64,000 bases of DNA from Marinobacter pelagius (GCF_900114925.1 NZ_FOUR01000006.1:186001-250000), one strand, 5' to 3'; positions 19,278 to 29,789 are shown, numbered from the stretch's first letter. A program made the numbers and translations. The notes: generated from the letters alone by a model not told the origin.

Positions 19278-20117
19278 TCAGCTGGCGTCCGCCCGGAAGC
19301 GGACCTCATACCCGGTAAACTTGCGGATATTGATCACACCGGTGTCGAGAATAAGATACTGGCCCTTGATGCCTTCCAGTACTCCTTCCACTTCCGGCGT
19401 TTTGTCCAGATTATGGGTTTTGATCTTTGACGGCCAGACTTCGACCGGATAGCTGAGGCCAAGCCCGGACTCATCCACCTCCCGGATGGCGTCGTCGCCA
19501 TGCACCTCTCGCAGTTCCGCGATATCGGTGGCGATGGCCGCCAGCATTTTCTGGCGTTCCGCCACCAGATCCAGCTCCGGCACATCGCCCTTGAGCATGG
19601 CACGCCAGTTGGTGCGGTCGGTGACATGGCTCTTGCACGCCACTTCCACCAGACCGGCAATATAACGGGTTCTGACCCGGACCATGGGAATGGCCTCGAC
19701 TGCCCCCTGGTCAATCCATCGGGTCGGTACCTGGGAAGCGCGGGTGATGCCGACCTTGAGTCCGGAAGAATTGGCCAGGTACACCACGTGCTCGACCATG
19801 CAGTGGGTCTCCCCCCACTCCGGCTCGCGGCAGGTACCGAGGTGGTAGTGGCACTTTTCCGGGCTCATGATGCAACTGTCGCAGGCCGCCAGCTTGCGGA
19901 AACACGGATAGCAGTAGCCCTGGTTGAAACTCTTCTTGGTCTTACGGTCGCAATGGATGCAGCGAATAACCCCGTCAAAATCGATGCGGATGGAGTGACC
20001 AATCAGGTGGTTCAACGGCACCCGGGCGTCACCCACGGCAATGATGTAGGAAACCGGCTGCCCGGCCTCCACCGGCATCTTGCGCAACCGGCCGGTTACA
20101 TCGATGGCTTCGCTCAA
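19278..20117 (-). CDS. DUF2797 family protein
   Basis: A 279-residue protein of the DUF2797 family, conserved next to or near pepN in many gammaproteobacteria. A cysteine-rich segment (IRCIHCDRKTKKSF, YCYPCF, LAACDSCIM, ...KCHYHLGTC) near residues 50-97 looks like two zinc-binding knuckles, followed by GLKVGITRASQVPTRWIDQGA, which resembles a GIY-YIG-like nuclease core in shape but is only an impression. The start is TTG at 20115-20117, overlapping the YeaC stop (TTGA), with GAGG 7 bases ahead. Function is unknown. Confidence 0.88.
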   Translation of the reverse strand: MSEAIDVTGRLRKMPVEAGQPVSYIIAVGDARVPLNHLIGHSIRIDFDGVIRCIHCDRKTKKSFNQGYCYPCFRKLAACDSCIMSPEKCHYHLGTCREPEWGETHCMVEHVVYLANSSGLKVGITRASQVPTRWIDQGAVEAIPMVRVRTRYIAGLVEVACKSHVTDRTNWRAMLKGDVPELDLVAERQKMLAAIATDIAELREVHGDDAIREVDESGLGLSYPVEVWPSKIKTHNLDKTPEVEGVLEGIKGQYLILDTGVINIRKFTGYEVRFRADAS

Positions 20118-20407
20118 GACTTGACCTCTACGAACTGGTCCGGATCGACATCCCGGTTCTGGCTGTTGGTGTGCTGGACGGAAGGATCACAGGCCGTTCC
20201 CGCCTTGCTGCCACGGTCCAGGTAACCCACCCGCTCGTCTTCAGGCACGTTGTGCTTGTTCTCGTAGTAAATCACCGCTTCCAGGCTGATAGCGCGCTGT
20301 TCGGCTGTCATCTTGCGACCATCCGGCCACTTGCCCAGTTCAATGGACTGGCGAAGGTTCCGGTATACCGCCGGATCCAGACGTTCGATCAGCTCTTCGT
20401 ATGTCAT
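20114..20407 (-). CDS. DUF1315 family protein (YeaC-like)
   Basis: A 97-residue protein beginning MTYEELIERLDPAVYRNLRQ, with GKWPDGRKMTAEQR and EAVIYYENKHNVPEDERVG, matching the small YeaC/DUF1315 family found throughout gammaproteobacteria. Function is unknown. It starts at ATG with CAGGAGAG upstream and overlaps the next gene by 4 bases, so it is translationally coupled to the DUF2797 protein and probably heads a DUF1315-DUF2797-pepN operon. The promoter must lie in 20408-20480, close to or overlapping a Fur box, so weak iron control of this operon cannot be excluded. Confidence 0.9.
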   Translation of the reverse strand: MTYEELIERLDPAVYRNLRQSIELGKWPDGRKMTAEQRAISLEAVIYYENKHNVPEDERVGYLDRGSKAGTACDPSVQHTNSQNRDVDPDQFVEVKS

Positions 20408-20452
20408 TCCGCTCTCCTGAAAAAACCTTCACAAAAAAATCGGCGCAATCGT

Positions 20453-20482
20453 TTGACAGATGCAAACGATAATAATTATCAT
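20453..20482 (+). promoter_or_regulatory. Predicted sigma70 promoter overlapped by a Fur box
   Basis: A perfect -35 TTGACA (20453-20458) is followed after 18 bases by TATCAT (20477-20482), 5 of 6 matches to the -10 consensus. The spacer and -10 are covered by GATAATAATTATC (20468-20480), a perfect 6-1-6 palindrome. The 15-mer 20467-20481 matches the Fur 7-1-7 consensus TGATAATNATTATCA at 14 of 15 positions. The site is placed for iron-dependent repression of a plus-strand transcript. Confidence 0.8.
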
Positions 20483-20488
20483 TACCTC

Positions 20489-20576
20489 ACCAAATGACGA
20501 CGGTCGTATCATTTGGTCTCTCTCATCAGGAGCTAAAAGCTCTCTTTACGCCCCGCCCTTCGGCGGGGCTTTTTTT
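20489..20576 (+). ncRNA. Candidate Fur-regulated small RNA (iron-sparing type)
   Basis: Between the divergent DUF1315 gene and the convergent rhomboid gene, about 88 bases lie between a Fur-covered promoter and an intrinsic terminator, with no ORF. The expected transcript starts near 20489 with a 9-bp stem (ACCAAATGA / TCATTTGGT, 20489-20497 and 20509-20517). A pyrimidine-rich single-stranded stretch TCTCTCTCATCAGG and a small GAGC/GCTC hairpin follow. It ends with GCCCCGCC-CTTC-GGCGGGGC and seven T (20550-20576). This is the architecture of RyhB/PrrF-like sRNAs, which lower iron-protein synthesis when iron is scarce. I see no clear sequence identity to a named family. Promoter, operator and terminator are seen; the RNA itself is inferred. 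Confidence 0.65.
20550..20576 (+). terminator. Intrinsic terminator of the candidate sRNA
   Basis: An 8-bp GC stem with a CTTC tetraloop (20550-20569) is followed by seven T on the plus strand. No plus-strand protein gene precedes it, which is why it points to a small transcript. On the minus strand it has no T tail, so it does not serve the rhomboid gene. Confidence 0.85.
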
Positions 20577-20582
20577 ATCCGC

Positions 20583-21437
20583 TCACCCTTTCCTTACGGG
20601 CAAAACCAGCGCACAGAGCAACCCGGCGACAAAACCACCCAGGTGTGCTCCATTGGCCATCCTGCCCAGACCCAGCATTTCCGGCAATGGGGTAAAACCG
20701 AGAACCATCCAGATCACCGCAAAGGTCACCAGCGCCGGCGGGAACTGGAACCTGGGTGCCCGCTGCTGGCTCAGCCAGCAATAACCGAGAATCCCGTACA
20801 CCACGCCGGACAGGCCACCAAACAGAGGCCCGGAAACCAGGTACTGCAAGCCATTGGATAGCAAGCTGGTCACCAGGAACAGGGTGATCAGCCGGCCCTT
20901 GCCGTCAAACCACTCGACCTGGCTGCCAAGGAACCAGAGCATCACTGAGTTGAAAATGATGTGGGTCCAGCTGAAATGCAGGAAATCCGGCGTGATCAGA
21001 CGCCAGACCTGGCCACTGGCCAGGGTGGCCGACAGCGCATCGATGCGACCACTGAAAGTGGTCCAGTCAAAATTCCGCGGGTCCACCACCATCAGGGCGG
21101 CGGAGAGCTCATTGGAGCCCATCCCCGTGAGCCAGACCATCACCACGGCAAACACGATCAGCCCCAGAACCATGGGGGCGTGGCGAGGCGCCGGTTGCCA
21201 GCGCCCGCCGACAAAGGCCGGCGAGCGGTTCTGGCTGGCCACTGCCTCCCTCAGATCGGGCTCGGCCAGGAAGCGCTCAAGGGCCGCCAGCACAGGTTCC
21301 GCGTGCTCTTCATGTTCCAGCCAGAGCACCTGCTGACCGCCTTCTTCCGTTATACGATGCCCCACGCCCTGATCCCTCAGCCACTGGCTGAAGTCGGCAA
21401 GGTTCACCGAGGAATCCAACTGCTTTACCCGATACAA
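20583..21437 (-). CDS. GlpG-like rhomboid intramembrane serine protease
   Basis: A 284-residue rhomboid protease that cuts transmembrane substrates within the inner membrane. It has a cytoplasmic N-terminal domain (1-85) and about six membrane helices. Catalytic Ser210 lies in GGLSGVVYG and His265 in NGAHLGGFVAG; WTHIIFNSVMLWFLG carries the H159 and N163 that stabilise the oxyanion. Layout and length match E. coli GlpG (276). The start is TTG at 21435-21437 with a strong GAGGTGAG just upstream. Its substrates are unknown; family members help membrane quality control. Confidence 0.93.
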   Translation of the reverse strand: MYRVKQLDSSVNLADFSQWLRDQGVGHRITEEGGQQVLWLEHEEHAEPVLAALERFLAEPDLREAVASQNRSPAFVGGRWQPAPRHAPMVLGLIVFAVVMVWLTGMGSNELSAALMVVDPRNFDWTTFSGRIDALSATLASGQVWRLITPDFLHFSWTHIIFNSVMLWFLGSQVEWFDGKGRLITLFLVTSLLSNGLQYLVSGPLFGGLSGVVYGILGYCWLSQQRAPRFQFPPALVTFAVIWMVLGFTPLPEMLGLGRMANGAHLGGFVAGLLCALVLPVRKG

Positions 21438-21483
21438 TTCTCACCTCATGATCAGGGGTATGGGCTCACCACAAGACAAACCG

Positions 21484-22497
21484 CTAGCGCGCAACGCTGT
21501 CTTCGCTGGTGGGGTACTCCGGAGCCTCTGGCCGCTCCACATCTACCCAGACAAACTTGTCCCGGGAAAGTGCCCGCTCGCCGTCAAACCGGTAGGCCAC
21601 CAGCTTGCCGTACTTCACCGCACTGAAATCGATGCAGGCCACATTGGGCTTCAGCGGCGCAGGCCGGCCCTCCATCCAGTAATGGCCGACAAAGACCGGC
21701 GGCGCATCCAGGGGGTAACTGATGAGCTGCTTGCGCTCGTCTTCGGTCAGCACGTGCTTCGCCACTTCCGGCGGCAAGGGATCGGGCTGGAACACCACAT
21801 CGGCATAGGTATGGGGCTGGTCGGCCCAGAACTTGGTCCGGAAAAATTCGCGGACATAGCCGTCCTTGCCGGTTATGGACATACCCTCCGGCAGGCGCAG
21901 GTCCGTACCCCGCAGGAGCGTATCCATGACCTGTCCCGCGAAGGACTCGATGGCCGCCGAGGCGTGGAGGAAATCCTCGTCAATGCAGGCGCCACCCTGC
22001 ACCCGTTTGAACTTCTTGATCAGGTCACCATCCCAGCACGCGTGCACCACCCGGAAGTCCTCTTCCTCGATGAACAGGGGGATGGTGTAGAACCATTCCA
22101 GAAACTCGTTCCATTCGTGGGGATGGGCATCGAACTGCTCAAGGGTTTCCTTGATCAGCCGATCGTGGCGCGGATTGTGCTCCCGCAACCAGGTCTTGCC
22201 GCTGCCCGGGCGGGCACGGGTGCAGTAACCCAGTGCATTGTACTCGTGGTTGCCCATGACAATCCGCGCCGAGCCATGCTCCACCATGTCCCGCACCAGG
22301 TGCAGTGCTTCCCGGATACGTGGGCCCCGGTCGATGATATCACCTATGAAAACGGCCTGGCGCCGGGGATGCTCGTAAACACCGTTGACCTTGCGGTACC
22401 CCATCCGGTCCAGGAGCTTTTCCAGGGTGTGGGCGCAACCGTGGATGTCGCCGATGATATCGAAACCGCGATTTGCGGAGGGATTCTTACCAGCCAT
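21484..22497 (-). CDS. Calcineurin-like metallophosphoesterase (ApaH/PrpE type)
   Basis: A 337-residue phosphoesterase with the metal-binding motifs GDIHG (16-20), GDIIDRG (52-58) and GNHE (82-85), and a later VVHACWD histidine. This pattern is the diadenosine tetraphosphatase/PrpE/PPP-phosphatase class. Larger than ApaH (about 280), so substrate is uncertain: dinucleoside polyphosphates or phosphoproteins are possible. ATG at 22495-22497 is chosen; the nadK stop TGA overlaps just upstream (22500-22502), so the two genes are likely coupled. Confidence 0.88.
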   Translation of the reverse strand: MAGKNPSANRGFDIIGDIHGCAHTLEKLLDRMGYRKVNGVYEHPRRQAVFIGDIIDRGPRIREALHLVRDMVEHGSARIVMGNHEYNALGYCTRARPGSGKTWLREHNPRHDRLIKETLEQFDAHPHEWNEFLEWFYTIPLFIEEEDFRVVHACWDGDLIKKFKRVQGGACIDEDFLHASAAIESFAGQVMDTLLRGTDLRLPEGMSITGKDGYVREFFRTKFWADQPHTYADVVFQPDPLPPEVAKHVLTEDERKQLISYPLDAPPVFVGHYWMEGRPAPLKPNVACIDFSAVKYGKLVAYRFDGERALSRDKFVWVDVERPEAPEYPTSEDSVAR

Positions 22498-22499
22498 GA

Positions 22500-23384
22500 T
22501 CAACTCGCTGCGATTTCACTTGCCCAGCCAAGCTTGTCACGGCAGGTGGCATAGAAGTTATGGTCCGTCGGATGGATCAGACGGATCTTGAACGGCTTCT
22601 TGGTGATACGGATGATGTCCCCGGGCGCACAGGAGATGTTCATCTGGCCATCAAAGCTCACCTGCGGGTAGGTCTCGTTGGTATCCCCGATCACCAGTTT
22701 GATCTCGCTCTTGCCGTCCACCACGATCGGGCGGCTGCTCAGGGTGTGGGGGAACATCGGCACCAGCACGATGGCGTCAAGCTTGGGGTGCATGATCGGG
22801 CCGCCGGCAGACAGGGAGTAAGCGGTGGAGCCGGTGGGGGTGGAGACAATCAGGCCGTCAGAGCGCTGGCTGTAGACGAAGTGACCGTCGATAAACAGGT
22901 CAAAGCCGATCATCCGGGTGGATTTGCCCGGATGCAGCACCACGTCGTTCAGGGCACTGCCGAAACCGAGCGGCTGGCCGTTACGCTCGACATTGCCATC
23001 GAGCAGGAAGCGGGTTTCCTCGATGTACTCCCCTTCCAGCACCTTGCCCAGGCGCTCTTCAAGATCCGAAGGAGAAATGTCGGTGAGGAAGCCGAGGCGC
23101 CCCCGGTTCACACCGAGCAAAGGAATCTTCGACTTCGCCAGCTCCCGGGCGGCGCCCAGCAGACTGCCGTCACCGCCGACGACGATTACCAGGTCGCAGA
23201 TTTCGCCCAGCAGTTTCTTGCTGGCCACCTGCAGGCCATGGCCGGGAATCATTCCCGCGGTGTCTTCTTCCAGAATGACCTGGTAGTTCTGGGCAAGCAG
23301 GTACTGCTTGAGCTGCCTCAGCGTCTCCACCACCTTGACGCTGCCCATCCGTCCGATTACGCCGATATTCCTGAACTGATCCAT
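22500..23384 (-). CDS. nadK: NAD kinase
   Basis: A 294-residue ATP-NAD kinase making NADP from NAD in the cytoplasm. The nucleotide motif GGDGSLLGAA sits at 70-79 and the second conserved motif IVSTPTGSTAYSLSAGGPI near 170-190. Length equals E. coli NadK (292). It starts with ATG at 23384 and runs straight into the metallophosphoesterase gene. It is the only copy in the window and there is no sign of damage. Confidence 0.97.
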   Translation of the reverse strand: MDQFRNIGVIGRMGSVKVVETLRQLKQYLLAQNYQVILEEDTAGMIPGHGLQVASKKLLGEICDLVIVVGGDGSLLGAARELAKSKIPLLGVNRGRLGFLTDISPSDLEERLGKVLEGEYIEETRFLLDGNVERNGQPLGFGSALNDVVLHPGKSTRMIGFDLFIDGHFVYSQRSDGLIVSTPTGSTAYSLSAGGPIMHPKLDAIVLVPMFPHTLSSRPIVVDGKSEIKLVIGDTNETYPQVSFDGQMNISCAPGDIIRITKKPFKIRLIHPTDHNFYATCRDKLGWASEIAAS

Positions 23385-23494
23385 GAAAATTCCTGTGATC
23401 CCGGGATGCAGCAGGGAACAGCACCTCCGCTACCCTGCAACGATGGCGTACAGTGTAACGAAAGTCGGCTGGATTCTGAAAAAAGATGCGTGGA

Positions 23495-24751
23495 TCAGGC
23501 CTGGTGCTGCTCGCAGCGGTCATCCACACCCGGACGGAAGTCCGCCGGCTGGCTGACCCGCATGATGGGTTCGGCACACTCGTTACCATCCCCGTCCTGG
23601 TGGCAGCACACCGGGTTCTCGTAGTGCTCCAGCCACTCCCGGTAAGCCGGCTCGTTCATGCCACAACGTTCAGCGGCATAGGCCACGGGGTTGGTGAAGT
23701 AGGTCTCGATGTCTTCGAACGGCAGGGTCACGTGGCCCACGCCGGCATGGTAGGCCACGAGAAAGACCGACTGCTTGCGCAGATGGTCAAGAATGGAGTT
23801 CTCTGGCGGCTCCCGGTGCCGCAACTCGTGGTTCTCTTCTTCCAGGGAGACTATTTTCTCGTCACGCATTTCCAGCTCGCGCTGCTTGCGCTCAAGCTGC
23901 TCCCGGAGCAGAACCAGTTCGGCACCGACGTTGGCGTCGTCCCGCTTTTTATCCTCGTCGGCGCTCCCGATCTGCTCCTGCATGGAGAGGTATTGTTCGT
24001 TACGCTCGGACAGGCGCTGCTTGAGCTGCTCGCTGGTCAGCCGCTGGCGCTCGTATTTCTGCTCCAGATCGGCCATTTCGCTGCGCAGGGACTGCATTTC
24101 GTTGCGGTGCTCCCGCTGGAGGTCCGCCAGAGAATCCCGATGCACACTCTGCAGGGTCTTGATGCGTAAACGCTGTTCACGGATCAGCTGCGCCAGGCGG
24201 GCACGGTCTGCTGCCCCCGCGCCATCATCCTCCGGCTCCTTTGCCTTCGCCGGCTCCTCCTTGGCGTTGAGGACGGGAATATCCTCCTCGACGGGCTCGA
24301 TCTTCTGGAATCTCAGGGTATTGCTTTCCACCGCCTTGCGGATAGCCTGGAAGTGGTTGTTGCCCGGCGTCATATCCGGGTCCCAGAGTTCCTTGGCAAA
24401 CTTCGGATCCGGACATTGGCTGCGACACACCAGACGGATCGGACCCGCCCCCATATCCGGCCCCTTGGCGCCGTCTCTGGCCAACGCCTCGATGGGCACG
24501 TTCCAGCTGGTGTCGGCGCGACCCTCGTCATCAAACCAGATCCGGAAGAACACCAGCGAGCGCACCAGAAGGTCGCCCCCCAGCTCGATCAGGACGGCCT
24601 TGACGTCCGTTTCCGCCAGGTCAGATAAACCGACATAACCGTCGAGGAAAGCGCCGAACTCGGAAGCGCGCATCTGACGGGCAATACGCCCCTCCTCCAT
24701 AAAAAATACGGCTGAGTAGCCATCGGTTGCCTGATCGGCAGAAACCATCAT
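23495..24751 (-). CDS. Conserved hypothetical coiled-coil protein with C-terminal Cys/His cluster
   Basis: I do not recognise a named family. From ATG at 24749-24751 the protein has about 418 residues; an ATG 20 codons upstream (24811) has no good RBS, whereas CTGGAGATGGA precedes the chosen one. The N-terminal 150 residues look globular. Residues about 185-315 form a long charged coiled coil (repeated RLAQLIREQRLRIKTLQ- and EQLERKQRELEMRDEK-like heptads). The last 40 residues contain PVCCHQDGDGNEC and DDRCEQHQA, a possible zinc-binding group. Related proteins near nadK in pseudomonads are sometimes labelled chromosome-partitioning proteins, but no ATPase motif supports that. Confidence 0.75.
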   Translation of the reverse strand: MMVSADQATDGYSAVFFMEEGRIARQMRASEFGAFLDGYVGLSDLAETDVKAVLIELGGDLLVRSLVFFRIWFDDEGRADTSWNVPIEALARDGAKGPDMGAGPIRLVCRSQCPDPKFAKELWDPDMTPGNNHFQAIRKAVESNTLRFQKIEPVEEDIPVLNAKEEPAKAKEPEDDGAGAADRARLAQLIREQRLRIKTLQSVHRDSLADLQREHRNEMQSLRSEMADLEQKYERQRLTSEQLKQRLSERNEQYLSMQEQIGSADEDKKRDDANVGAELVLLREQLERKQRELEMRDEKIVSLEEENHELRHREPPENSILDHLRKQSVFLVAYHAGVGHVTLPFEDIETYFTNPVAYAAERCGMNEPAYREWLEHYENPVCCHQDGDGNECAEPIMRVSQPADFRPGVDDRCEQHQA

Positions 24752-24845
24752 TCCATCTCCAGGATTCAGAAATTGGACACTTACACGCTTCGCTTCCCCG
24801 GAGCGTTCCATCGGAAAATTCGTCCAGCGGCATGCACCAATACCA

Positions 24846-24873
24846 GAAAGCCTACGGATAACCGTAGGCTTTC
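24846..24873 (-). terminator. Intrinsic terminator downstream of fadH
   Basis: A 12-bp perfect stem GAAAGCCTACGG / CCGTAGGCTTTC with an ATAA loop (TTAT on the minus strand) lies 57 bases after the fadH stop. The minus-strand tail is short (CTTTCTGG), so efficiency may be modest. Confidence 0.65.
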
Positions 24874-24929
24874 CAATAGTCTAGCCAGACAAATGTCGAT
24901 GGACAGATAAAAACTGCAACGTTTTGTGA

Positions 24930-27092
<2,163 letters not shown>

Positions 27093-27131
27093 TTATGTTA
27101 TCCTCAAACCACACCCGATCAGGAATACCCC

Positions 27132-28190
27132 GTGAGAACACCCTCAAAGCCCGGAAACCGCAACGCGCTCGGCGACATCAGCCTCCTGTATGTTTCGGTA
27201 CTGCTGCGTGCTGCCGGGGAGGAAGGAGCAGACCACGAGGTGCTGGCCAGGCAATTCAATCTGGACGAAACCGCCCTGACCTCCCCGGAAGCGCGGATCA
27301 GCATCCCCCGTTTCATGCGGATGGGAGAGGCCGCCATCAGGCTGACCGGCAACCCCGCACTGGGACTGCGGATGGGGGCTCTATCCCGGCCGATCGACGC
27401 AGGCCTGGCCGGACTGGCGGCGGAGACCGCGCCGACCATCGGGCAGGCCCTGATGAAGCTGGTACGTTATTCGAGGCTCACCAGCCAGAACAGTCGCGGT
27501 CATCCCGGAACCGATCCCGACAAGCGGCTAGTCAGCTTCTACTCGATCCGTCCCTACAACCGGTTCAATTACTTCGTCGTGGACTCGGTGCTGGCAGCCT
27601 GGACTCAGCTGGCACGCACCCTCACCGGCCGTTACGACGTGCTTGAGAAGGTCCGCATCGAATACCCGTCGATCGGCCTGGACGACCTGTTTGAAAGCTG
27701 GTTCCGTTGCCCGGTGGAATTCAGCGCCACAGAGAACAGCCTGATTCTCAAGAAAAGTGCCTGGCACCAACCGAGCAACCAGGCGCACCCGGCCATGCAC
27801 GAGCAGCTCTGCATGATGTGTGAGCGCGAACTGGAAAGGATCAAACGGGGCTGGAGCACCTCGGACCGGGTGCGGCACTTGATGACGCCCCTGTTCCGCG
27901 GAGAGACGCCGGGGCTGGAAACGGTTGCGGCGCGACTCGGCACCTCGCCCTGGACATTGCAGCGGCAACTGGCGGCCGAGGGTACCAACTTCCGGCTGTT
28001 ACTGGATGAGACCCGACAACAGCTGGCACTGGATTATCTGAAGGAAACCAACAGCTCCCTGTCGGAAATTGCCTGGTTGCTGGGGTTTGCCAACCCGCCG
28101 GCCTTTCACAAAGCCTACCAACGCTGGTTCGGGATGAGCCCCGGCGAGCATCGCCGGCAAATGCGGATAAACACAAATAACGCGGATTAA
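27132..28190 (+). CDS. AraC-family transcriptional regulator
   Basis: A 352-residue regulator of the AraC/OruR-type group. The N-terminal 200 residues match the ligand-sensing domain that begins with a short ...SLLYVSVLLRAAGEEG... helix region, and the C-terminal third carries the double helix-turn-helix, with TVAARLGTSPWTLQRQLAAEG and LSEIAWLLGFANPPAFHKAY. The start is GTG at 27132 with AGGA 7 bases upstream; the frame runs further upstream but into the fadH promoter and coding region. It is divergent from fadH, so it probably senses a lipid-derived effector. Confidence 0.88.
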   Translation: MRTPSKPGNRNALGDISLLYVSVLLRAAGEEGADHEVLARQFNLDETALTSPEARISIPRFMRMGEAAIRLTGNPALGLRMGALSRPIDAGLAGLAAETAPTIGQALMKLVRYSRLTSQNSRGHPGTDPDKRLVSFYSIRPYNRFNYFVVDSVLAAWTQLARTLTGRYDVLEKVRIEYPSIGLDDLFESWFRCPVEFSATENSLILKKSAWHQPSNQAHPAMHEQLCMMCERELERIKRGWSTSDRVRHLMTPLFRGETPGLETVAARLGTSPWTLQRQLAAEGTNFRLLLDETRQQLALDYLKETNSSLSEIAWLLGFANPPAFHKAYQRWFGMSPGEHRRQMRINTNNAD

Positions 28191-28202
28191 CCGGAAACGG
28201 GA

Positions 28203-28292
28203 TCAGAGTTCCGTGGCGTCGTCGATGAACTCGCCATCGTCCTCGAATTCATCCAGCCGGGTTTCCAGCAATTCTTCTTCGTAGTCAGACAT
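28203..28292 (-). CDS. Very small acidic ORF
   Basis: A 29-residue ORF (MSDYEEELLETRLDEFEDDG and 9 more residues) with 14 Asp/Glu and one Arg. It starts at ATG 28290-28292 with GAGGG 8 bases upstream, and ends 12 bases from the convergent AraC gene. The RBS spacing and codon regularity (GAC, GAA, CTG, TTC) are better than random. It resembles no family I know. It could be a real acidic microprotein or a chance ORF. Confidence 0.5.
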   Translation of the reverse strand: MSDYEEELLETRLDEFEDDGEFIDDATEL

Positions 28293-28395
28293 GACTTTAC
28301 CCTCGTGCGAACTTTAATCGCCAAGGTAAACGCTTCGTGTGACGGGAATGTTTCAAAATCCGGAATGGATCAAGAAAAAACAGGGGGAGGAAAAA

Positions 28396-28472
28396 TGGCG
28401 GAGCGGACGGGACTCGAACCCGCGACCCCCGGCGTGACAGGCCGGTATTCTAACCAACTGAACTACCGCTCC
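28396..28472 (-). tRNA. tRNA-Asp (GTC)
   Basis: The minus strand reads GGAGCGGTAGTTCAGTTGG at the 5' end, the anticodon arm CCGGC-CTGTCAC-GCCGG (anticodon GTC), the T arm GCGGG-TTCGAGT-CCCGT and the acceptor end CCGCTCC-G-CCA. The CCA is encoded. The gene is 77 bases and nearly identical in plan to E. coli tRNA-Asp. A T-rich run downstream (ATTTTTCC, then TTTTTT) may terminate it. Confidence 0.98.
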
Positions 28473-28605
28473 GCGTGGGCTATCACCAGATACCTCGTAA
28501 GGTGTGCAGCCTTGTCTGTGACTGCTCGGTGACAACGAGGGCGCATTATAAAGACGCCCCCGACCATGTCAACGTTTTTCCTGAAAAAAGTCCGAAAAAG
28601 TTTTC

Positions 28606-29637
28606 TTACATGGCATCCACCAGGGCATCCTTACCCTGGGAGGTCTTCCGGTATTCGATCGGGGTCATGCCGGACCAGCGTTTGAACGCCCGATAGAAAG
28701 TACTGGGTTCGGAGAAGCCGGTCAGGTACACGATCTCGTCGATGGATTCGTCCGTGGTGGCCAGCAACTGCCGGGCAAGTCGATAACGGAAATCCGCCAA
28801 CACCTGGTTGAAACTGGTTTCGGCTTCGGTCAGCCGGGTCCGAAGGGTCCGGGGTTTGATACCGAGGCGCTCGGCGACCGCATCGAGGGTCACCTCGCCA
28901 CTGTCCAGCAGCTCGGCAATGATCCGTTCAACCTGCCCCACGATGTCCTTCTTCTCCAGACGTGCAACCTGCTCGCTGGCGAACCGCTCATGGAGGTCCA
29001 GCAATTCCGGCTCGGCATGGGGGGAGGCGTGGGCCAGCAGCTTGGCCGGAAAGTACAGCCGGTTCTCTGAGGCCCCGAAGACCACATCACAGCCCAGAAC
29101 TTCCCCGGCGTGCTCCTGGCCTTCTTCCCGCTCATGCTCGAACTCGATGCGCGAGGGGTAGAAATTGTCATCGGTGACAGAACGGAAGAAAGTAATCAGA
29201 CCCTGAACAAAGCACTCGTTGAAGTGCTTCAGACGGCGAACGGCGTCGGATGCGGCGTCGAGCACCATGCAGGCGTCATCGCCCTCGATAAAGAAATCGG
29301 TATTGGCCGCATCGCTCAGCAGGCGCTGGTAGTTCTGGGCCCGGCGCAGGCCCTCACCGAAGGTCGGACTGCTGAGGAACAGGTACTCGAGCACCTGGCC
29401 CTTGTAGGCTGGCAGCAGCGGCCCGAGATGCAACCCGATATCCGGGTCACCGGACACGTCTTCCACGGCCTGCCAGAAGTACAGCTGGGCACTGTGGGGC
29501 GTGCGCAACTGGTCTGTGTAAACGTAACTTTCATCCACGCCCAGGCGACTGAAGATGGCATCGGTATCGATACCCTTTTTCTTCATTGCCTCGTAAATCA
29601 GGCGTAACATCACTCCCGCGTCACGAAGTTCCTGCAT
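28606..29637 (-). CDS. AraC-family transcriptional regulator (OruR-like)
   Basis: A 343-residue regulator. The N-terminal 200 residues form the arabinose-binding-like domain of the OruR/AraC group (PF12625 type), and the C-terminal part has the two-HTH DNA-binding domain: VTLDAVAERLGIKPRTLRTRL and DEIVYLTGFSEPSTFYRAFK. It starts at ATG 29635-29637 with GGGA upstream. It is divergent from the MaoC-type gene at 29790; a partial palindrome in the shared 152-base promoter region (29735-29761) is a candidate operator. Effector unknown. Confidence 0.9.
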   Translation of the reverse strand: MQELRDAGVMLRLIYEAMKKKGIDTDAIFSRLGVDESYVYTDQLRTPHSAQLYFWQAVEDVSGDPDIGLHLGPLLPAYKGQVLEYLFLSSPTFGEGLRRAQNYQRLLSDAANTDFFIEGDDACMVLDAASDAVRRLKHFNECFVQGLITFFRSVTDDNFYPSRIEFEHEREEGQEHAGEVLGCDVVFGASENRLYFPAKLLAHASPHAEPELLDLHERFASEQVARLEKKDIVGQVERIIAELLDSGEVTLDAVAERLGIKPRTLRTRLTEAETSFNQVLADFRYRLARQLLATTDESIDEIVYLTGFSEPSTFYRAFKRWSGMTPIEYRKTSQGKDALVDAM

Positions 29638-29734
29638 ATGATCCCGCTTTTATTCTTTATGGGTACTACCTTGACCGGCTGGACAACCGGCCGGGCTCGC
29701 CAAGTCAATGCCTGTTCTGGCCGGGTTTGCCAGA

Positions 29735-29761
29735 CTCTAAGACCATCGTCTTATATTAGAG
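29735..29761. promoter_or_regulatory. Imperfect palindrome in the AraC/MaoC divergent promoter
   Basis: CTCTAAGAC-CATC-GTCTTATATTAGAG contains a TAAGAC/GTCTTA inverted repeat inside a looser CTCTAA/TTAGAG pair. It lies about 30 bases before the MaoC start and could be an operator for the AraC-type regulator. Confidence 0.4.
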
Positions 29762-29789
29762 CATATCAGGCCGCAAGGAGACCTGCACC

